Positions 1 to 8,558 of a stretch of DNA of 54,113 nt are shown here, piece by piece (within the stretch, counting starts at the first letter, position 1; each line of letters starts with the position of its first letter). Under the pieces are notes generated by a model. The model made no database searches. It was given only the letters and a program-made list of their open reading frames with translations, and was not told the origin of the DNA. The stretch is taken from the NCBI GenBank assembly GCA_021818425.1, contig JAKAEC010000007.1, positions 1-54,113 on the forward strand, written 5' to 3'. The stretch is from Pseudomonadota bacterium. Lineage in GTDB: Bacteria; Pseudomonadota; Alphaproteobacteria; Acetobacterales; Acetobacteraceae. The position numbers were made by a program, and so were the translations under genes.

Positions 1-93
1 TTCCGATCTCACGCGCTTGATGGGCGCTACGCACGCGGAGAGATCAGCCGCGATGAATACCTACAAAAGAAACGCGACATCCTAAGAGGATAA
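1..93 (+). CDS. C-terminal end of a SHOCT-domain protein (5' cut by window edge)
   Basis: Frame 1 is open from the first base to TAA at 91-93 and encodes 30 residues with the pattern LDGRYARGEISRDEY, then LQKKRDIL. This is the short C-terminal (SHOCT) domain signature, in which a small helical hairpin ends bacterial proteins that often carry an N-terminal membrane or unknown domain. Nothing of the upstream domain is visible, so the role cannot be named. No other reading of these bases makes sense as protein. It lies 213 bp from the convergent end of the beta-barrel gene; I see no gene in that gap. Confidence 0.7.
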   Translation, partial: FRSHALDGRYARGEISRDEYLQKKRDILRG

Positions 94-306
94 GGAGTGT
101 AATTTCCGCAATTGTAATTTTATCAAAGCAATGAGTTGAGAAGTTCTCAATCGGTTGATTACTGCAATTTTAGACCTGATAAGTTACAGCACCACCGTTT
201 AAATCCACCCGATCTTTTGGCGTCGCCGCGGAGCCTTGAATGGGCTTATACTAATCCGATGACTATCCTTGAACTCGGTGCCAGCTGTGCCTTGGGTGGC
301 GCCTGA

Positions 307-1884
307 TCAGAATGCGGCACCTACAAGTACGAACACCTCATGGCGACTAAAATTTATTGTTGAGTCTTCCGAAATACGCTGCGTATAACGATAATCTGCG
401 CCAATATAGAAACTACTTGTAAAATAATAGCGCGCACCGACAGACATATCCGCTTCATTGTCCCAACGTGTGGATTGGCGGAAGTCGGCACGTGCAAACG
501 CGAGACGAACAATGCCAATAAGATCAGGAATTATAACCTGCTCAACCCGACCACCGACAACGCTGTAAACGTAAGCTGGACTTCCGGCCAGAGTGGTTTC
601 CTCGATCGAACGGTCCAGAAATAAAACCGCCGTCGTGTTCTGTGTCGCGTTCCAGCGCATATTTAGATCGGCGGCGGGAGTTATAACTGGCTTGAATCTA
701 GGGTCGGCATAGTAGCGGCCCATGATGCCGACCGACGCTTCACCAACTACCGCAGGACTAATGCGAAAATGCGCGCCTGCACTGGCGCGATAGCCATCTG
801 AGTTGCGATAGTAGCCGACATTTGTAGGTGGGAGCGCAAAGTCATCAGGCGTATGATCATAGCGACGAATGTCGGCAAGTCCTTCCAAAAACGGACGAAA
901 GGCGGAATTAGCGTTGTCGGTTACAGAAATCCCGGCCGTGTAACGATTGTGATTTCGGTCATGATTATTGATTTCACCATTTAGCCCGATAACGTTGGCA
1001 TACGTAATGCGCTCAAGCGCACCGCCGACGCGGATGTTAAACACGCCAATTCTGTGTACAAGACCGGCGTAACCGTTCACTTCCCAATAACGCGTTGGCG
1101 TCAACCCTTCGACGGCATCCGGCGATGCACGATCTTCATGTTCCATCAGCGCAATTCCGCCGAGAATGATGCGCGTGGCTGGGTCAACATCGATACGTCC
1201 TTCAAGTCGAGTGTGCCAATCGACGGTGTTTTCATTTCCATATTTCAAATATCCGGTGAGGTCCGCGCCTGCTTCGGCATAAAGTGCGTTATGATCCCAA
1301 TTTGAACGGATCGCTATGCTTGGAGAAATAGTGCCCACACCATCCGAAACCGTGGCCGTACGGGTAGCGTATATGTTACTATCATAAAACATTCCTGCCT
1401 GCAGCTGTGGGTAAACGGTGAAGGAGCCGAGTTTAAAACCACGTTCTTCTACTTGCGGCGTTTGGATCGGTACGGTGCCAAAGGTTCGCGGCTGCGGCAC
1501 TGGCATTAGACGGATGTCAGTTGCCATGAATGTTGCGAGTTCAACGATCACCGACTTGCGTACTGCCTCACGGCGTTCTGGTGGCGCCGCTGCAATAATC
1601 TTATCTGCAATTTCCTGATAAACTGGCAAGTTGGCGCCAATAAAGTCAGATACCGGCGTTGCCGCAGCACGGGCGAGTGCCGCAGCCGAACTTGGCGTAG
1701 CAACAAGACCCGGATTAACGATGAGAAGCCGATCAAGGCCATCAAGCAGCGCACGAGGCCCGTTCTGCGCATCACTCAAAAGTAGTTTACTCACGGAGTT
1801 CTGAGCCAACGCATATCTAGCAGGCGTCAAGCAAATGAGCAGCGCCGTAGCCAAAGGCAAGAAAAGACGGGACAATTGAGCCAT
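307..1884 (-). CDS. Outer-membrane beta-barrel protein (BBP2-like)
   Basis: The 525-residue product has a Sec leader at residues 1-28 (LFLPLATALLICLTPARYALAQ, cleavage after AxA). After about 130 residues with a helical, Ala-rich start it becomes alternating aromatic beta strands to the end, closing on VLVGAAF with a terminal Phe, the usual BAM-recognised ending. Repeated strand motifs such as YDSNIYAT and VGARYYF recall the putative beta-barrel porin 2 family of exopolysaccharide and biofilm loci. The ATG at 1884 is preferred over the upstream one at 1989 because it has an AGAGGG site just before it and starts the leader. It diverges from the secreted-protein operon at 2058, with a shared 173-bp promoter region. 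Substrate unknown. Confidence 0.75.
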   Translation of the reverse strand: MAQLSRLFLPLATALLICLTPARYALAQNSVSKLLLSDAQNGPRALLDGLDRLLIVNPGLVATPSSAAALARAAATPVSDFIGANLPVYQEIADKIIAAAPPERREAVRKSVIVELATFMATDIRLMPVPQPRTFGTVPIQTPQVEERGFKLGSFTVYPQLQAGMFYDSNIYATRTATVSDGVGTISPSIAIRSNWDHNALYAEAGADLTGYLKYGNENTVDWHTRLEGRIDVDPATRIILGGIALMEHEDRASPDAVEGLTPTRYWEVNGYAGLVHRIGVFNIRVGGALERITYANVIGLNGEINNHDRNHNRYTAGISVTDNANSAFRPFLEGLADIRRYDHTPDDFALPPTNVGYYRNSDGYRASAGAHFRISPAVVGEASVGIMGRYYADPRFKPVITPAADLNMRWNATQNTTAVLFLDRSIEETTLAGSPAYVYSVVGGRVEQVIIPDLIGIVRLAFARADFRQSTRWDNEADMSVGARYYFTSSFYIGADYRYTQRISEDSTINFSRHEVFVLVGAAF

Positions 1885-2057
1885 AGAGCGCCCTCTTTTG
1901 CGTCGTGCGCAAAACCGGAGTGGCGAAACATAAGTTCGCTGCGAAGAATAGTGAACGAATTTCCTAAGAACCGCTTTGATATTTATCAATGAAATTCCTG
2001 CGTATGGCCTGAAAATAAGAAAATCAGGTCGGAGATGACCAAAGGATGTGGTTGCCT

Positions 2058-2582
2058 ATGAAAACCGATATCAACCATGCCGCAAGATTAGTCGTAGTAT
2101 TCGTCTTAACATTCATGATTACATTTTCCTCGGCATTGGCAACAGAGAATGGTACGCGTCATGATAGGCCGATGGTTGGGCATGACGATCAGATAGCGCC
2201 ACAAGGTCCATGGTGCGCCGGTTATAAACTGGCCCACATGAGCCAGCAGCAGCGTTTGAGCGGCCATAACCTCAACCGGCTTCGGGCCGCGCAGTCAACA
2301 CTGGCACCTAGTTTTGAACCGGAAACGGTAAAGACCGGCTTGTATCTTTTAGCCGACTACCAGGAATTGTTAGAAAAGCGCCGACCTGACGTCGTACTGG
2401 CTGCAAGCTACTTGGCGCTGGCGAGCACCGTGCCCATAACTGCGGTGCGCTATCGCGAAGTTAATGCGCTACTCTGCGTAAGTACGACGAAAAGTGTCGC
2501 CACGTCGATCCAGAAGACGGCCGAAAGCCTCCGACAACAGGACAATATCGCTACGCTTCCGAATGAAGGAGTGCAGCCGTGA
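2058..2582 (+). CDS. Secreted hypothetical protein, first gene of the Gly-rich secreted operon
   Basis: A 174-residue protein with a clear N-terminal export signal (LVVVFVLTFMITFSSALA, cut near residue 29). The mature part is mostly helical and contains WCAGYKLAHMSQQQRLSGHNLNRLRAAQ. It has two Cys, near residues 53 and 147, which could form a disulphide in the periplasm. I do not recognise a family. The start at 2058 is chosen over the ATG at 2046 because AAGGA at 2042-2046 is correctly spaced for 2058 and overlaps the earlier ATG. The stop TGA overlaps the GTG start of the next gene (GTGA), indicating translational coupling and one operon with the Gly-rich gene. Confidence 0.6.
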   Translation: MKTDINHAARLVVVFVLTFMITFSSALATENGTRHDRPMVGHDDQIAPQGPWCAGYKLAHMSQQQRLSGHNLNRLRAAQSTLAPSFEPETVKTGLYLLADYQELLEKRRPDVVLAASYLALASTVPITAVRYREVNALLCVSTTKSVATSIQKTAESLRQQDNIATLPNEGVQP

Positions 2583-3154
2583 AACCGACCGTGGATGCGG
2601 TGTGCGCCGCTGCGGCGCGAAGACGCAACGTGCTGTGCCTGCTTGGCGTTGGCGCTTTAACGCTGGCCTTACCACAGCGGTTAGTGGCTGAGGAGGCCGG
2701 TGGAAGCGGCGGTGGGAGTGGCAGCGGCGGACATGGCGGCGGCGGGAGTGGCAGCGGCGGTCATAGCGGCGGCGGGAGTGGCAGCGGCGGTCATAGCGGC
2801 GGCGGGAGTGGCAGCGGCGGTCATAGCGGCGGCGGGAGTGGCAGCGGGGGACACGAAGGTGGTGGCGAAGGCGGCAGCGGAAATAAAGGGGGCAAGACGC
2901 CAGCGCAACGCGCTGTACAGCATCGGCAGCGCACCGGGCGCACGCTAGGCGGCGGTGAGTCCCACGGCGGCGAAACCGGCGATAACCACGGTGATGGTGG
3001 CGGTGGGAGCGGAGAAGGCGAAAGCACCGAGGCACCACCGATGTCGGAAGGTTCAACGACCGGTCCGGTCGGTGGCGAAAGTGGCGGTGAGCACTTCATT
3101 CACCAAGGGCAAGGCGGTTGGGGCGCCGACACCAAGGTACTACGCGACAATTGA
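2579..3154 (+). CDS. Secreted Gly/Ser/His-rich repeat protein
   Basis: 191 residues from a GTG start that overlaps the previous stop; AAGGAG lies about 7 bases upstream. Residues 15-38 form an export signal with an RRR-N-V-L start and hydrophobic core (LCLLGVGALTLAL), Tat-like but not a strict Tat motif. Residues 44-93 are five tandem decapeptides of the form GGGSGSGGH(G/S/E). The remainder is Gly-, Glu- and His-rich with a short basic stretch (QRAVQHRQRTGR). The body should be disordered and flexible, with a His every ten residues that could bind metal. It resembles fibre or matrix linker proteins, but no family is recognised. Reality as a gene rests on the leader, the coupling and the in-frame repeat. 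Confidence 0.6.
   Translation: MKPTVDAVCAAAARRRNVLCLLGVGALTLALPQRLVAEEAGGSGGGSGSGGHGGGGSGSGGHSGGGSGSGGHSGGGSGSGGHSGGGSGSGGHEGGGEGGSGNKGGKTPAQRAVQHRQRTGRTLGGGESHGGETGDNHGDGGGGSGEGESTEAPPMSEGSTTGPVGGESGGEHFIHQGQGGWGADTKVLRDN
2708..2857 (+). repeat. Five tandem 30-bp repeats inside the Gly-rich gene
   Basis: Five head-to-tail 30-bp units (2708, 2738, 2768, 2798 and 2828), the middle three essentially identical. Each encodes GGGSGSGGH plus one variable residue. The period is a multiple of three, so copy-number change keeps the frame. The near identity of the units points to recent slippage or unequal recombination. Confidence 0.9.
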
Positions 3155-3189
3155 AAGATAAAAAAACCAGGACAAGGAAAGCAGTTACC

Positions 3190-4074
3190 ATGAAATCTTG
3201 CAAACGAATCCGGGCCAGCGTTCGCGTGGCCCTCCTAGGCACCGTGGCAGTGAGCGTTGGCCTTGCTGCGCCTCTTCTGTCGGGCAACACCATCTACTTG
3301 GTTGGCCCGGCGCACGCCCAGACACAAGGTAACGGGGGCGGCAGTATGGGAGCGAGAGGTTCCGGCCACGCTCCGGGCACGTCTGGCCAGTCCATGGGCC
3401 AAGGCGGCTCAACAGGCACACGAGGCCACTACGGCCAGGGCGGCTCAACAGGCACCGAAACCGGAGACGAAGGAACCAGCCCAGACAAGCAGGGACCGCG
3501 CTATGGAGGAGGCGAGAATAGCCAACAACCACCGGCAGGCACGACCGGTGGCAGACCGGCATGGGCAAAGGAAGGAATTCCCGAGGTGGAGCTTGGCCGT
3601 TTGAGCGTGGCGCGCTCGCCTGAACATGTGCTCGATCATGCTTTCTCTGAAGCGGTGAGTAATTGGGCCACAATGAGCACAACGGTGATGGTGTTGACGG
3701 CCGAGGGGAAGGAAACCCTGACCATGACCGTCGAGCAGCTCTATTCTCTACCGGCCGCTGAGTTCGCTTATATTGTGCAGACCTATTACAGTTCGATCGT
3801 TCGGATTGACTCGCCGCTTGAAAATCTGAGCTTGCTCAAGAGTTTTGCACTAACAGATGCTTCCCCCTTAACCGGCGTCATACCCGCCAGCCACGACGAC
3901 ATGATCGCTATTTACCTGGGATCGGCTTCGGATAAGACGCTTCCGGTTACCGTGGATACCGTGACGGCAATAAATACCATTCTAGGCTTGCCAGCGTTGA
4001 CGCCTGAGGAAACCGCCGACATCGCCGCCAAGGCGGAAGACGTGCGGCTCGCTATCTTAAGCGGCCATGGCTGA
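3190..4074 (+). CDS. Secreted protein with Gly-rich N-terminal half and globular C-terminal half
   Basis: 294 residues. The leader (VRVALLGTVAVSVGLAAPLLSG, then GPAHAQ) ends near residue 45. Residues 46-135 are Gly/Ser/Thr-rich, with an imperfect GQGGSTGT duplication. From about residue 140 a globular region starts (VELGRLSVARSPEHVLDHAFSEA) that is Cys-free and mixed alpha/beta. I do not recognise that domain. The ATG at 3190 is chosen over 3118 because AAGGAAA precedes it and it starts the signal peptide; 3118 would overlap the previous gene. Its place 35 bp after the Gly-rich repeat gene suggests both belong to the same extracytoplasmic structure. Confidence 0.65.
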   Translation: MKSCKRIRASVRVALLGTVAVSVGLAAPLLSGNTIYLVGPAHAQTQGNGGGSMGARGSGHAPGTSGQSMGQGGSTGTRGHYGQGGSTGTETGDEGTSPDKQGPRYGGGENSQQPPAGTTGGRPAWAKEGIPEVELGRLSVARSPEHVLDHAFSEAVSNWATMSTTVMVLTAEGKETLTMTVEQLYSLPAAEFAYIVQTYYSSIVRIDSPLENLSLLKSFALTDASPLTGVIPASHDDMIAIYLGSASDKTLPVTVDTVTAINTILGLPALTPEETADIAAKAEDVRLAILSGHG

Positions 4075-4164
4075 GTTTCTAGCGCCTGCCACGTGCCACA
4101 ATGTGCCAGTTGGACACGACAACTGCTGTTCAAATGCAAAACCAAGCTACAAGGAGTTTCGTCG

Positions 4165-4776
4165 ATGATCAAACAACAATGGCCGGCAGGCGCTCTGGCG
4201 CTGCTTTTGCTTTCGTCTTGTGCCGTTGTGCCGCCGAGTAGTCCATCCATTGCCGTGTTGCCCGGCAAAGGCAAGAGCTATACCGCCTTCCAGCGGGATG
4301 ACTATGAATGCCGTAACGTTGCTGCACAAAGCGTTGGCTATTCCAACGCTGAACAGGCGGCCGGCCAAGCCGCTGTTGGCAGCGCCGTGGCCGGTACGCT
4401 GGTAGGGGCTGCCGCCGGAGCGGCACTGGGCGCTGCGGCGGGCAATGCTGGAGTAGGTGCCGCCATTGGCGCGGGTACCGGCCTGGCAGTTGGAAGCGCT
4501 GCCGGCGCATCGAATGCCGCCGCCACAGAGACCTCATTGCAACATCGGTATGATATTACGTATGCGCAATGCATGGCCGCTAAAGGCAATGAAGTTCCGC
4601 CCTTGCCGCCGGCGGCCACCGCCGCTTATCCGCCGCCTGCCGTTGGATATTATCCCTATGTCGCATATCCACCACTTTATGCCTTCTATCCTGGCTATGG
4701 CTATCTCTATCCAAACGTATCGATCATTTATGGTTGGGGCTGGAATGGTTGGCATTCTCATAGACGATTCCGCTGA
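4165..4776 (+). CDS. Glycine-zipper lipoprotein
   Basis: 203 residues. A lipoprotein signal ends at LLLLSSC (Cys about residue 18). Residues 60-120 are an Ala/Gly zipper (GTLVGAAAGAALGAAAG and following GxxxG motifs), as in glycine-zipper outer-membrane lipoproteins. It continues with Q-Y-AQCM, then a Pro/Tyr-rich tail (YPPPAVGYYPY, YPGYGYLYP). Two further Cys flank the zipper (YECRNV and AQCMAA), as in many members of this family. ATG 4165 follows AGGAG and starts the leader; the 4093 start would add an unlikely extension. It is likely anchored in the outer membrane, where the zipper helices could oligomerise. It is the last gene of the plus-strand run, with a hairpin 8 bp downstream. Confidence 0.75.
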   Translation: MIKQQWPAGALALLLLSSCAVVPPSSPSIAVLPGKGKSYTAFQRDDYECRNVAAQSVGYSNAEQAAGQAAVGSAVAGTLVGAAAGAALGAAAGNAGVGAAIGAGTGLAVGSAAGASNAAATETSLQHRYDITYAQCMAAKGNEVPPLPPAATAAYPPPAVGYYPYVAYPPLYAFYPGYGYLYPNVSIIYGWGWNGWHSHRRFR

Positions 4777-4784
4777 GACATAAA

Positions 4785-4817
4785 AAGGAGCGTTCCTCTT
4801 GTAGAGGGACGCTCCTT
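4785..4817 (+). terminator. Hairpin after the glycine-zipper gene
   Basis: A 14-bp inverted repeat (4785-4798 with 4804-4817, one G-T pair) around a 5-base loop lies just after the stop codon. No long T-run follows, so it is a candidate terminator or mRNA 3' stabiliser for the secreted-protein operon. Confidence 0.55.
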
Positions 4818-4905
4818 CATGAGGTTAAAAACGGCCTTAATGCCGTCCACCGCCTCCGCCTCTGCTCATGGTACCATAATGGAGACAAGCGCCAGGATTG
4901 TGCAG

Positions 4906-5283
4906 CTAATCCTGGGTCTTCTGCTTAATGCCGTCTTGTTCACGCAACCAATCTTGATCCCCGGCTCCTGTTCCTGACTGGTTTTGCATACGCTACTGGT
5001 CTTGTATTGGGATCCGCAATCGATCTTGATTTGGTATCTGGCTCTGTTGGGTAGCTTGCGACTGACTTTGCGCGCGCCCCCTGTCGTGAAGTTGGTTCTG
5101 TTGGCTGCCAATTGTCTTCGGTCGCTCGTGCGTCTCAGTCCGGGTTTTGGTCGGCGTTTGAGCAAATGCCGGGATCATAGGAATGCAAGTGACGCTCAAC
5201 ACAAGCGCAGACACACTTATGCTCCGTAGGCACTGACAAAAATGCTCGGCGAGAAACCATAAAATAACAAAATTTCCTTTCAT
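4906..5283 (-). pseudogene. Secreted Gln-rich protein interrupted by an in-frame amber codon
   Basis: From ATG 5283 (AAGGGG upstream) the frame encodes an export signal (SISVSALVLSVTCIPMIPAFAQ) and a Gln/Asn/Arg-rich mature region ending IPIQDQ at a TAG at 4993-4995. The same frame then stays open for 28 codons of identical character (RMQNQSGTGAGDQDWLREQDG ...) to a second TAG at 4906. The simplest reading is one CAG-to-TAG change in a Gln-rich protein of about 125 residues. Without suppression a 96-residue truncated product would still be exported. Function unknown. It is convergent with the glycine-zipper gene. Confidence 0.55.
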
Positions 5284-6281
5284 GGTTCCGAATCCCCTTG
5301 AATTTGTTGATAGTCGAAGTTTATTTTATTTTTTGCGTTTAAAAAACGATTCGGATCAATCATCTTGCTACGAGATCATTAATTTCCATTGCTTTCTAGC
5401 AATGTTATGATCTTTGTTAGTATTTTAAAAAATGCAATTCTCCATGACGATTCACTGATATCATACATTATTTTACGTAAGGCCATCACCATATGGCAAT
5501 ATCGGCGGATCGCTTGCGTACGATTCTGGATAAGACACAGATTTCTTTGTCATATGAGGCATATTTTTTCCTTTCTAATCCAATGAGTCTTTCATGATCT
5601 CTGCGACATTCTCCGCATCGGACCAAATCCCACCCAGATCATGAATGATGTCGCACAGGTGAAATTATACGTTGCCGCCGTTTTTCTAAAAGCATGAAAA
5701 ATGCTAATCGATCCAATGTTTTTAATACGAATAATAATGACAACATCGGTGATGTTCGCCTTAATTCTAAACTTCTTGTCGCATGCCAAGAGGTCGGCAA
5801 GTTAATTTTATCACGCCTCATCTCATGGCCGCTGAATGAACATGATGGGAACCTCCACTGTGCACTTATCCCGCCTACGCAATGCATAGCGAACATTAGA
5901 ACCATACCATGAATCCAGCGACCAAAAAATTTTAATAAAGTGCTTGACCATAATAAATCCATCTACCGGTAGCGCCATAAGATCAAGAACACTCAAGAGC
6001 TGATTCGGTATCGCGTTACGCGGTCCGCCAGTTGGAGGCGCCCGACCATGCGTCAGCATGCGAAAAAGCCTCTTACTTCTTCCACGGCACCACTAATGAG
6101 CCTAAACCCCGCCACTATACGACGTTGAGTACGACAGACTCATTTTAGTCAGGGTTCATTTCTTTCAACCCTGAAAAGTGGAACTTGATGTCGTTAAATA
6201 GACAACAAAATCATCCGGACAGGCAGATCAAATTATTTCTTCGCACGCAAGATCAGGGCATTACACTCAAAAACTAAGATA
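5284..6281. other. AT-rich stretch of about 1 kb with no recognisable gene
   Basis: This interval is clearly richer in A and T than the flanks. The few open frames (for example on the minus strand around 5592-6059) lack ribosome sites, leaders and family resemblance. It holds the promoter region of the amber-interrupted gene at its left end and one hairpin at 6149-6174. I see no transposase fragment, tRNA or repeat array. Confidence 0.5.
6149..6174 (-). terminator. Possible terminator hairpin downstream of the gamma-glutamyltransferase gene
   Basis: A perfect 8-bp inverted repeat, TCAGGGTT ... AACCCTGA, with a 10-base loop lies about 110 bp past the end of the minus-strand gene at 6282. There is no convincing T-run, so the assignment is weak. 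Confidence 0.3.
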
Positions 6282-7865
6282 CTAATAGCCCAAAGCACAA
6301 CCATCCTTGCGGGAATCGGAACCTCCAATCAAAATACCGCGCTCACGGTCAATAACGATCATCTGACCACCTCCAAGCGGCAACTCGGCATCCGAAAGCT
6401 GGTGCCCCTTGCTGGCAAGCAACGATCGGGTCGTGGCGGAAATACCATTCTCCACCTCCACCTTACCTGCAAATGGAAAGATCCGAGGCAGATCCAGCGC
6501 CTCCTGCGGATCCAACCCGTATTGTAGTAAATTAGCCAGGACCCAACTTTGCCCCATCGGCTGGTACTGCCCACCCATTACGCCAAAAACCACGCGCGAC
6601 TTGCCGTTCCCATCCGCCATGGCGGGTATAATGGTATGCATAGGTCGTTTCTTCGGTGCCACTTGATTCGGATGGCCAGGCTTCATGCTAAAACTCAAGC
6701 CACGATTATGCATCACTATTCCCGTATCACCCGCAACAATACCAGAACCGAATCCTTCAAAGATAGAACTTATAAAGCTGCAAGCGTTTCCATCTGAATC
6801 CACGACAGATACATAAACGGTGTCCTGCTGCATGCTGCCAGCAGCCGGCAAGGTTGCCAGCACGTGACCATCGCAGATTAGCCCACGTAATCCACGAATA
6901 TAGGCGTCGCTGAGTAGATGCGCGACAGGTACCTCGGTATATGCCGGATCGGCCAAGAAAGCGTCGCGGTCACGATACACTAGCCGCGCCGCCTCCACAT
7001 GGCGATGCAGGCGCAACGGGCCCAACGGATCAGCATCGGTTGCAAAGCCATCCATAATGCCCATTAGCATCAGCGCGATGATACCAGAACCATTTGGCGG
7101 GCACTCCCACACATTATGGCCAGCAAAGGTGCGGCAGATGGGAGTTACGAATTCCGCAAGTTCCAACCCAGCCGCGAAATCCTCCTCTGTATGGAACCCC
7201 CCGCGTGCCCGCAAATCCGAGGCGATTTTAGCCGCTATGGGGCCGGTATAAAACGCCTTCGCGCCATCCCTGGCTATCGCGCGTAGCGTGGCAGCAAGCT
7301 GCGGGTTGCGCATCAGCGTGCCCGCCTCCGGTGCCGTGCCGTTGGGCAGGAATATATCTGCGCCGTTCTGCTTTAGTTTGCCTTTAAGTCTGGCCCAATC
7401 CACAGCCACGCGCGGGGCAACCACATAGCCATTCTCGGCGAACCCAATCGCAGGTCGCAGCAACTCATCCAGCCCCTTTCGGCCAAATGTCTTCGCCAGG
7501 GTCTCCCAAGCAGAAACGCCGCCGGGCACTGTAACGGCATGTGCTGATGTGCCGTCATAGGACAAAAGCCCCTGCCCCGCCAACGCCTCCAGAGATAAAC
7601 CTGCCGGAGCACGACCGGAGCCGTTGAGCGCGATGGGCTCGCTACTGTCCGCCGGCGCATACAGGCAAAACAGATCACCGCCCACCCCGGTGGATTGCGG
7701 CTCCACCACTGCTAACACGGCGGAAGCTGCTATGGCCGCGTCTAAAGCGTTACCACCAGCCTTCAATATCTCAATCGCTGTCAGCGTCGCCTGCGGCATG
7801 GAGGTGGCCGCCATGCCGTTAGCGGCATAGACCGGACTACGCCCTCCCGAATGAAAATCCCGCAT
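6282..7865 (-). CDS. Gamma-glutamyltransferase family protein, cytosolic (YwrD-like)
   Basis: 527 residues covering the whole Ntn-hydrolase family fold: GGNALDAAIAASAVLAVVEP near 37-56, TGVGGDLF at 59-66, PPNGSGI near 256-262, and the autoprocessing site at QQDTVYVSVVD, where Thr349 should become the N-terminal nucleophile of the small subunit. FEGFGSGIV and HNRGLSFS follow as expected. No signal peptide is present, unlike periplasmic Ggt, and the length matches the cytosolic YwrD-type branch. It probably cleaves or transfers gamma-glutamyl groups (glutathione or related amides), but substrate is not set by sequence. It is transcribed alone; neighbours give no pathway clue. Confidence 0.88.
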   Translation of the reverse strand: MRDFHSGGRSPVYAANGMAATSMPQATLTAIEILKAGGNALDAAIAASAVLAVVEPQSTGVGGDLFCLYAPADSSEPIALNGSGRAPAGLSLEALAGQGLLSYDGTSAHAVTVPGGVSAWETLAKTFGRKGLDELLRPAIGFAENGYVVAPRVAVDWARLKGKLKQNGADIFLPNGTAPEAGTLMRNPQLAATLRAIARDGAKAFYTGPIAAKIASDLRARGGFHTEEDFAAGLELAEFVTPICRTFAGHNVWECPPNGSGIIALMLMGIMDGFATDADPLGPLRLHRHVEAARLVYRDRDAFLADPAYTEVPVAHLLSDAYIRGLRGLICDGHVLATLPAAGSMQQDTVYVSVVDSDGNACSFISSIFEGFGSGIVAGDTGIVMHNRGLSFSMKPGHPNQVAPKKRPMHTIIPAMADGNGKSRVVFGVMGGQYQPMGQSWVLANLLQYGLDPQEALDLPRIFPFAGKVEVENGISATTRSLLASKGHQLSDAELPLGGGQMIVIDRERGILIGGSDSRKDGCALGY

Positions 7866-8325
7866 AATGCCGCCTTCCTGAAGCCTTAACCAAAGGCTAT
7901 TTTAGACTTGAAGCCTGCGTCAATGAGGAGCCGAGGTTCATCGAAGCGTGACGGCAGATTGGATTACTACGCCAAAAAATTCACGCTGGCGATCAGTCCC
8001 CCCTTGCCCCTCCGGGGCATTGCGCGATTTCGGCTCTTGCAAGCTCTTTCAGTCCGATATAAAGATGCATATCGTTTACCTATTATGTGGACGTTTGGCA
8101 TGTGCATCTCAAACAGGTTTAAGGAAGGCATCTCGAAGCCTCAAATCCGCTGCCTCCATGCCACAGCGAGGGTCAGCGTTCTATTTAAATCCTCCTTTAA
8201 CTGCGCCCATATCAGGCGTACCGAACCGAACAAAACATTAGTCTCGTTCCGTTTTAAACGACGCTGATCAGAAAGATGACGAACAAAGCGTCCCAGGCTA
8301 CGTGCATCCGCTGGAGCGAACGCTA
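7866..8325. other. 460-bp intergenic region before the efflux operon
   Basis: It separates the divergent gamma-glutamyltransferase and DUF1656 genes and must hold both promoters. The plus-strand frames at 7908-8267 are Arg-rich, lack a ribosome site and look like chance. In related operons a FUSC permease gene often sits beside the DUF1656 gene; I looked for a trace of one here and found none. Confidence 0.5.
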
Positions 8326-8556
8326 ATGATCGAAGACGTTGACTTAATCGGCGGATTTGTCTCCGTTGCGTTCTTCACAGCTGCCACCGCCGGGCTATTT
8401 TGCTTCATTGCGCGTCCTTTCGTGAAGCGTTTGCCCATCGATCGCGTTTCATGGCAGCCGTTCCTTCTTGATCTGACTCTTTTTCTATCTCTCTGGTGGG
8501 GGCTATCCGTGCTTGCCAATCGGCTTTTACCTTATTTGAACTTGATTGTACGCTGA
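8326..8556 (+). CDS. DUF1656 small inner-membrane protein (AaeX-like)
   Basis: 76 residues with two hydrophobic spans (about 8-28 and 48-70) and the central stretch DRVSWQPFLLDLTLFLSLWW, which matches the layout of DUF1656/AaeX proteins. GGAG lies 10 bases before ATG 8326; the frame could start further up but would lose this spacing. Members sit in operons with a HlyD-type adaptor and a FUSC permease for aromatic-acid or drug efflux. Here the adaptor follows after 2 bp and the outer-membrane factor after that, so the assignment rests mostly on context plus topology. The role of the small protein is not established. Confidence 0.65.
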   Translation: MIEDVDLIGGFVSVAFFTAATAGLFCFIARPFVKRLPIDRVSWQPFLLDLTLFLSLWWGLSVLANRLLPYLNLIVR

Positions 8557-8558
8557 CT

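Noticed and set aside
2708-2857. Regular 30-bp repeats that could look like a CRISPR array
   Set aside because: The units are contiguous without unique spacers and lie in frame in a coding region.
2469-3056. Minus-strand open frame rich in Arg and His
   Set aside because: It is the reverse reading of the Gly-rich repeat gene; the plus strand has a leader, ribosome site and coupling.
5592-6059. Minus-strand frames in the AT-rich gap as possible transposase pieces
   Set aside because: No DDE, helix-turn-helix or known transposase motif could be read, and frames are short and overlapping.
7908-8267. Possible small gene or FUSC remnant upstream of the DUF1656 gene
   Set aside because: Arg-rich, no membrane spans, no ribosome site, no FUSC motif visible.
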